Shown here piece by piece: positions 62,386 through 64,000 of a DNA stretch of 64,000 nt. A model generated the notes under the pieces. The model had not been told where the DNA came from. It searched no databases and saw only the letters and a list, made by a program, of their open reading frames with translations. The translations under genes and the position numbers were made by a program. Numbering within the stretch: the first letter of the stretch is position 1; the number at the start of each line of letters is the position of its first letter. This DNA comes from Vibrio tubiashii ATCC 19109 (GTDB lineage Bacteria; Pseudomonadota; Gammaproteobacteria; Enterobacterales; Vibrionaceae). Location of the stretch: contig NZ_CP009355.1 of assembly GCF_000772105.1 (NCBI RefSeq), forward strand, positions 744,001-808,000, written 5' to 3'.

Positions 62386-63296
62386 CCCTATTACTGATAC
62401 TCGCTTGGGGAGGTCTCTTTGTTTATTGGATGATAGTTCACACACGCCAAAACAAGGAACTAAATAAGCTGATCCAAATGGAAGCTGAGTTTGAGGGGGT
62501 GAAAGGCGCAAGAGCAGTTATTGATGCTCAGCAATTTGAAAAAGATTTCAAAGCGCGACTACGTCAACAATATAAAGCTGCAGTGAAAGTGTTTCAGCCA
62601 AACATGCCGCTCAAGCTGTTGCTGTTCTTTTCAATCTCTGCGGGAGCAGTGTACGCGATCAACGAGTTCTTTTTCCGACAGGACTTCATGACGTGTTTGA
62701 TTATCGTTGAACCGATATTGTTTGTGATGTTTTTTACCAAGCTCAAGCAAAGACAGGCAGAAAAATTCAAAAACAACTTTCCAGATGCACTGAATATTCT
62801 TAGTGGTGCGATCTCTTCTGGTCAAAGTATCGTGCATGCATTTGAGTATGTAGGGAAACAACTAGACAACGAAGTGGGCAATGAATTTAAGTTCATGGCC
62901 GAGCGACTGCTTATAGGTGAAGACCCTGATGACGTACTTGAAAGAAGTGCCGCGACTTTCCCTTACTTGGAGTACTTTTTCTTTGCGTCAACAATTCGAA
63001 TCAACTTGAACCGAGGCGGGCAGCTAAAGGATGTAATCAATCGCATTAACCGACTTATGTTTGATTCAAGAGCGGTAGAAAAAAAGAAAAATGCGTTGAC
63101 GTCAGAGGCACGCGCTTCCGCGAAAATCATCGCCTGTTTACCAGTCATTTTTCTAGTTATTTTGAAATTCACCAGCCCAGAGAATTACAACTTCGTCATG
63201 TTTGAACCGGGTGGACAACCGATTTTCTATTACGTGTTGATCAGTGAATTCATTGGTTTCGTGTGCATCTGGTTTATCTTGCGAGGGGTCGAATAA
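62382..63296 (+). CDS. tadB: TadB inner-membrane platform protein
   Basis: Type II secretion F-type protein of 304 aa. Hydrophobic segments near 3-18, 78-95, 105-125, 240-258 and 280-300 flank a cytoplasmic T2SSF domain (FPDALNILSGAISSGQSIVHAF; FFASTIRINLNRGGQLKDVI). It forms the platform with TadC, on which TadA acts. Overlaps tadC by one base. Confidence 0.92.
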   Translation: MTLLLILAWGGLFVYWMIVHTRQNKELNKLIQMEAEFEGVKGARAVIDAQQFEKDFKARLRQQYKAAVKVFQPNMPLKLLLFFSISAGAVYAINEFFFRQDFMTCLIIVEPILFVMFFTKLKQRQAEKFKNNFPDALNILSGAISSGQSIVHAFEYVGKQLDNEVGNEFKFMAERLLIGEDPDDVLERSAATFPYLEYFFFASTIRINLNRGGQLKDVINRINRLMFDSRAVEKKKNALTSEARASAKIIACLPVIFLVILKFTSPENYNFVMFEPGGQPIFYYVLISEFIGFVCIWFILRGVE

Positions 63297-64000
63297 TGGA
63301 TTTTCAAACCCTAATGCTATGGGCTTTCGCATTTATGTTTTCAATGTTGATCGCAGGTGGTGTACTGAAAGCATGGGACAATACTCGAGCCAATATTGCA
63401 ACGCGAAAAATTATTGGTTCTACACGCGAGGAACGTAAGCGCATCGACTTATTTAAAGTAGCGCTGTCTCAGGTGAGTTTTAACAAAGAAGAAACGCGGA
63501 AAAAGCTCGTAGCTGCTGGATTCTATAGTGATTATCTAGCTGATGTTTACTATCTAATTAAAATTATCCCGTTCACAGTTTGCCTAGCTCTAATTGGTTT
63601 TGATTACTTTCAAGGTCAAACAGAGGTTGCCTTTTCGCTACTCTACTTATTAGGCGCTTTAGGTCTATTTATAATCGGCCCCGATGCGTTTGTGACTAGT
63701 AGAGGTAAAGCCAATATAAAGCACATCAGCTCAAGACTTCCATTTCTTCTCGATCTTATGAACGTTTGTGTTCACACCGGGATGACAATTGAATCAAGTT
63801 TGGATTACTTGTCCAAAGAATTAGCGACCGTCGACCGTAATTTAGCCTATGTGGTGCGAGTCACTGTAGAACGTTCGCGATTGGTCGGTTTAGAAAAGGC
63901 GTTAGAAGAATTTTACGATCTAGTGCCTACCAGTGAATCTCAAAGCTTTGTCATGACTCTCGTACAGAGCCTTCAATTCGGTTCGTCTATTGGGCCAGTC
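63296..64000 (+). CDS. tadC: TadC inner-membrane platform protein (5' part)
   Basis: The frame starting at ATG 63296 stays open to the window end (235 codons), so the 3' end is outside. Predicted membrane segments lie near residues 5-22, 83-100 and 105-125. The T2SSF domain begins with SRLPFLLDLMNVCVHTGMT and continues with ESSLDYLSKEL, as in TadB/TadC proteins. It pairs with TadB upstream; tadD and the minor pilin genes would be expected beyond the edge. Confidence 0.9.
   Translation, partial: MDFQTLMLWAFAFMFSMLIAGGVLKAWDNTRANIATRKIIGSTREERKRIDLFKVALSQVSFNKEETRKKLVAAGFYSDYLADVYYLIKIIPFTVCLALIGFDYFQGQTEVAFSLLYLLGALGLFIIGPDAFVTSRGKANIKHISSRLPFLLDLMNVCVHTGMTIESSLDYLSKELATVDRNLAYVVRVTVERSRLVGLEKALEEFYDLVPTSESQSFVMTLVQSLQFGSSIGPV

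Noticed and set aside
63244..63438. 64-codon ORF across the tadB/tadC junction
   Set aside because: Out of frame with tadC, whose own frame from 63296 is open to the window end and encodes a T2SSF domain.

Overview
The window reads as a chromosomal segment of a marine Vibrio (Vibrionaceae, Gammaproteobacteria). The evidence is the set of protein families (a NagE EIICB without an EIIA domain, DUF3316, a VpsL/M/N/O/P-like exopolysaccharide block, a Tad pilus locus), the moderate base composition, dense coding on both strands, and Vibrio-like sequence in housekeeping enzymes. From memory, the lldP/lldD and tal/tkt pairs lie on chromosome 2 in several vibrios, so a chromosome 2 origin is plausible but not shown here. 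I saw no tRNA, rRNA, insertion sequence, prophage or CRISPR array.

Layout. 1-4.9 kb: the end of nagE, a two-component system, a DUF3010 protein, a cystatin/stefin-like lipoprotein and a DUF3316 protein. 5.2-7.25 kb: a DUF6279 lipoprotein, a TSUP permease and a small membrane protein. 7.27-10.8 kb: an aldehyde dehydrogenase with a sigma-54-type promoter, divergent from its probable AcoR-like activator. 10.8-12.1 kb: VOC protein, ABM monooxygenase and YtoQ protein around a GntR-type palindrome.

12.5-32.3 kb is the main accessory region: an exopolysaccharide (EPS) locus of 17 genes on the + strand. It begins with a vpsLMNO-like block (initiating phosphoglycosyltransferase, outer-membrane barrel, short Wza, Wzc kinase). 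UDP-ManNAcA synthesis (wecB, wecC), a GT4-like transferase, a flippase, a Wzy polymerase, a bi-domain oxidoreductase, an (alpha/alpha)-barrel protein, a WecG-type transferase, a VpsP-like protein, an acyltransferase, a small exported Gly-tailed protein, a second Wzy/ligase and a Wzb phosphatase follow. Together they predict a ManNAcA-type, possibly acylated, Wzx/Wzy-dependent polysaccharide. The leader holds an ops-like RfaH element and two imperfect direct repeats exactly 100 bp apart.

32.3-55 kb: conserved metabolic genes. They include an alpha/beta hydrolase, PhzF, lldD/lldP with a divergent LysR gene, a Fur-box-controlled pair (TPR-like protein plus a dual peptide-type ABC ATPase), a LonB-type protease, D-lactate dehydrogenase, GNAT, a Cache chemoreceptor, Nudix, a nucleoside-recognition membrane protein with a divergent Lrp gene, tal-tkt with a divergent SorC-type regulator and a cluster of shared operator-like motifs, and a LysR/ABM/Rid module.

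55.5-64 kb: a Tad (tight adherence, type IVc) pilus locus with a LysR gene and an inverted prepilin peptidase at its head, then flp, cpaB, rcpA, a CpaD/RcpB-like lipoprotein, tadZ, tadA, tadB and a tadC cut by the window end. The EPS and Tad loci both serve surface attachment and biofilm.
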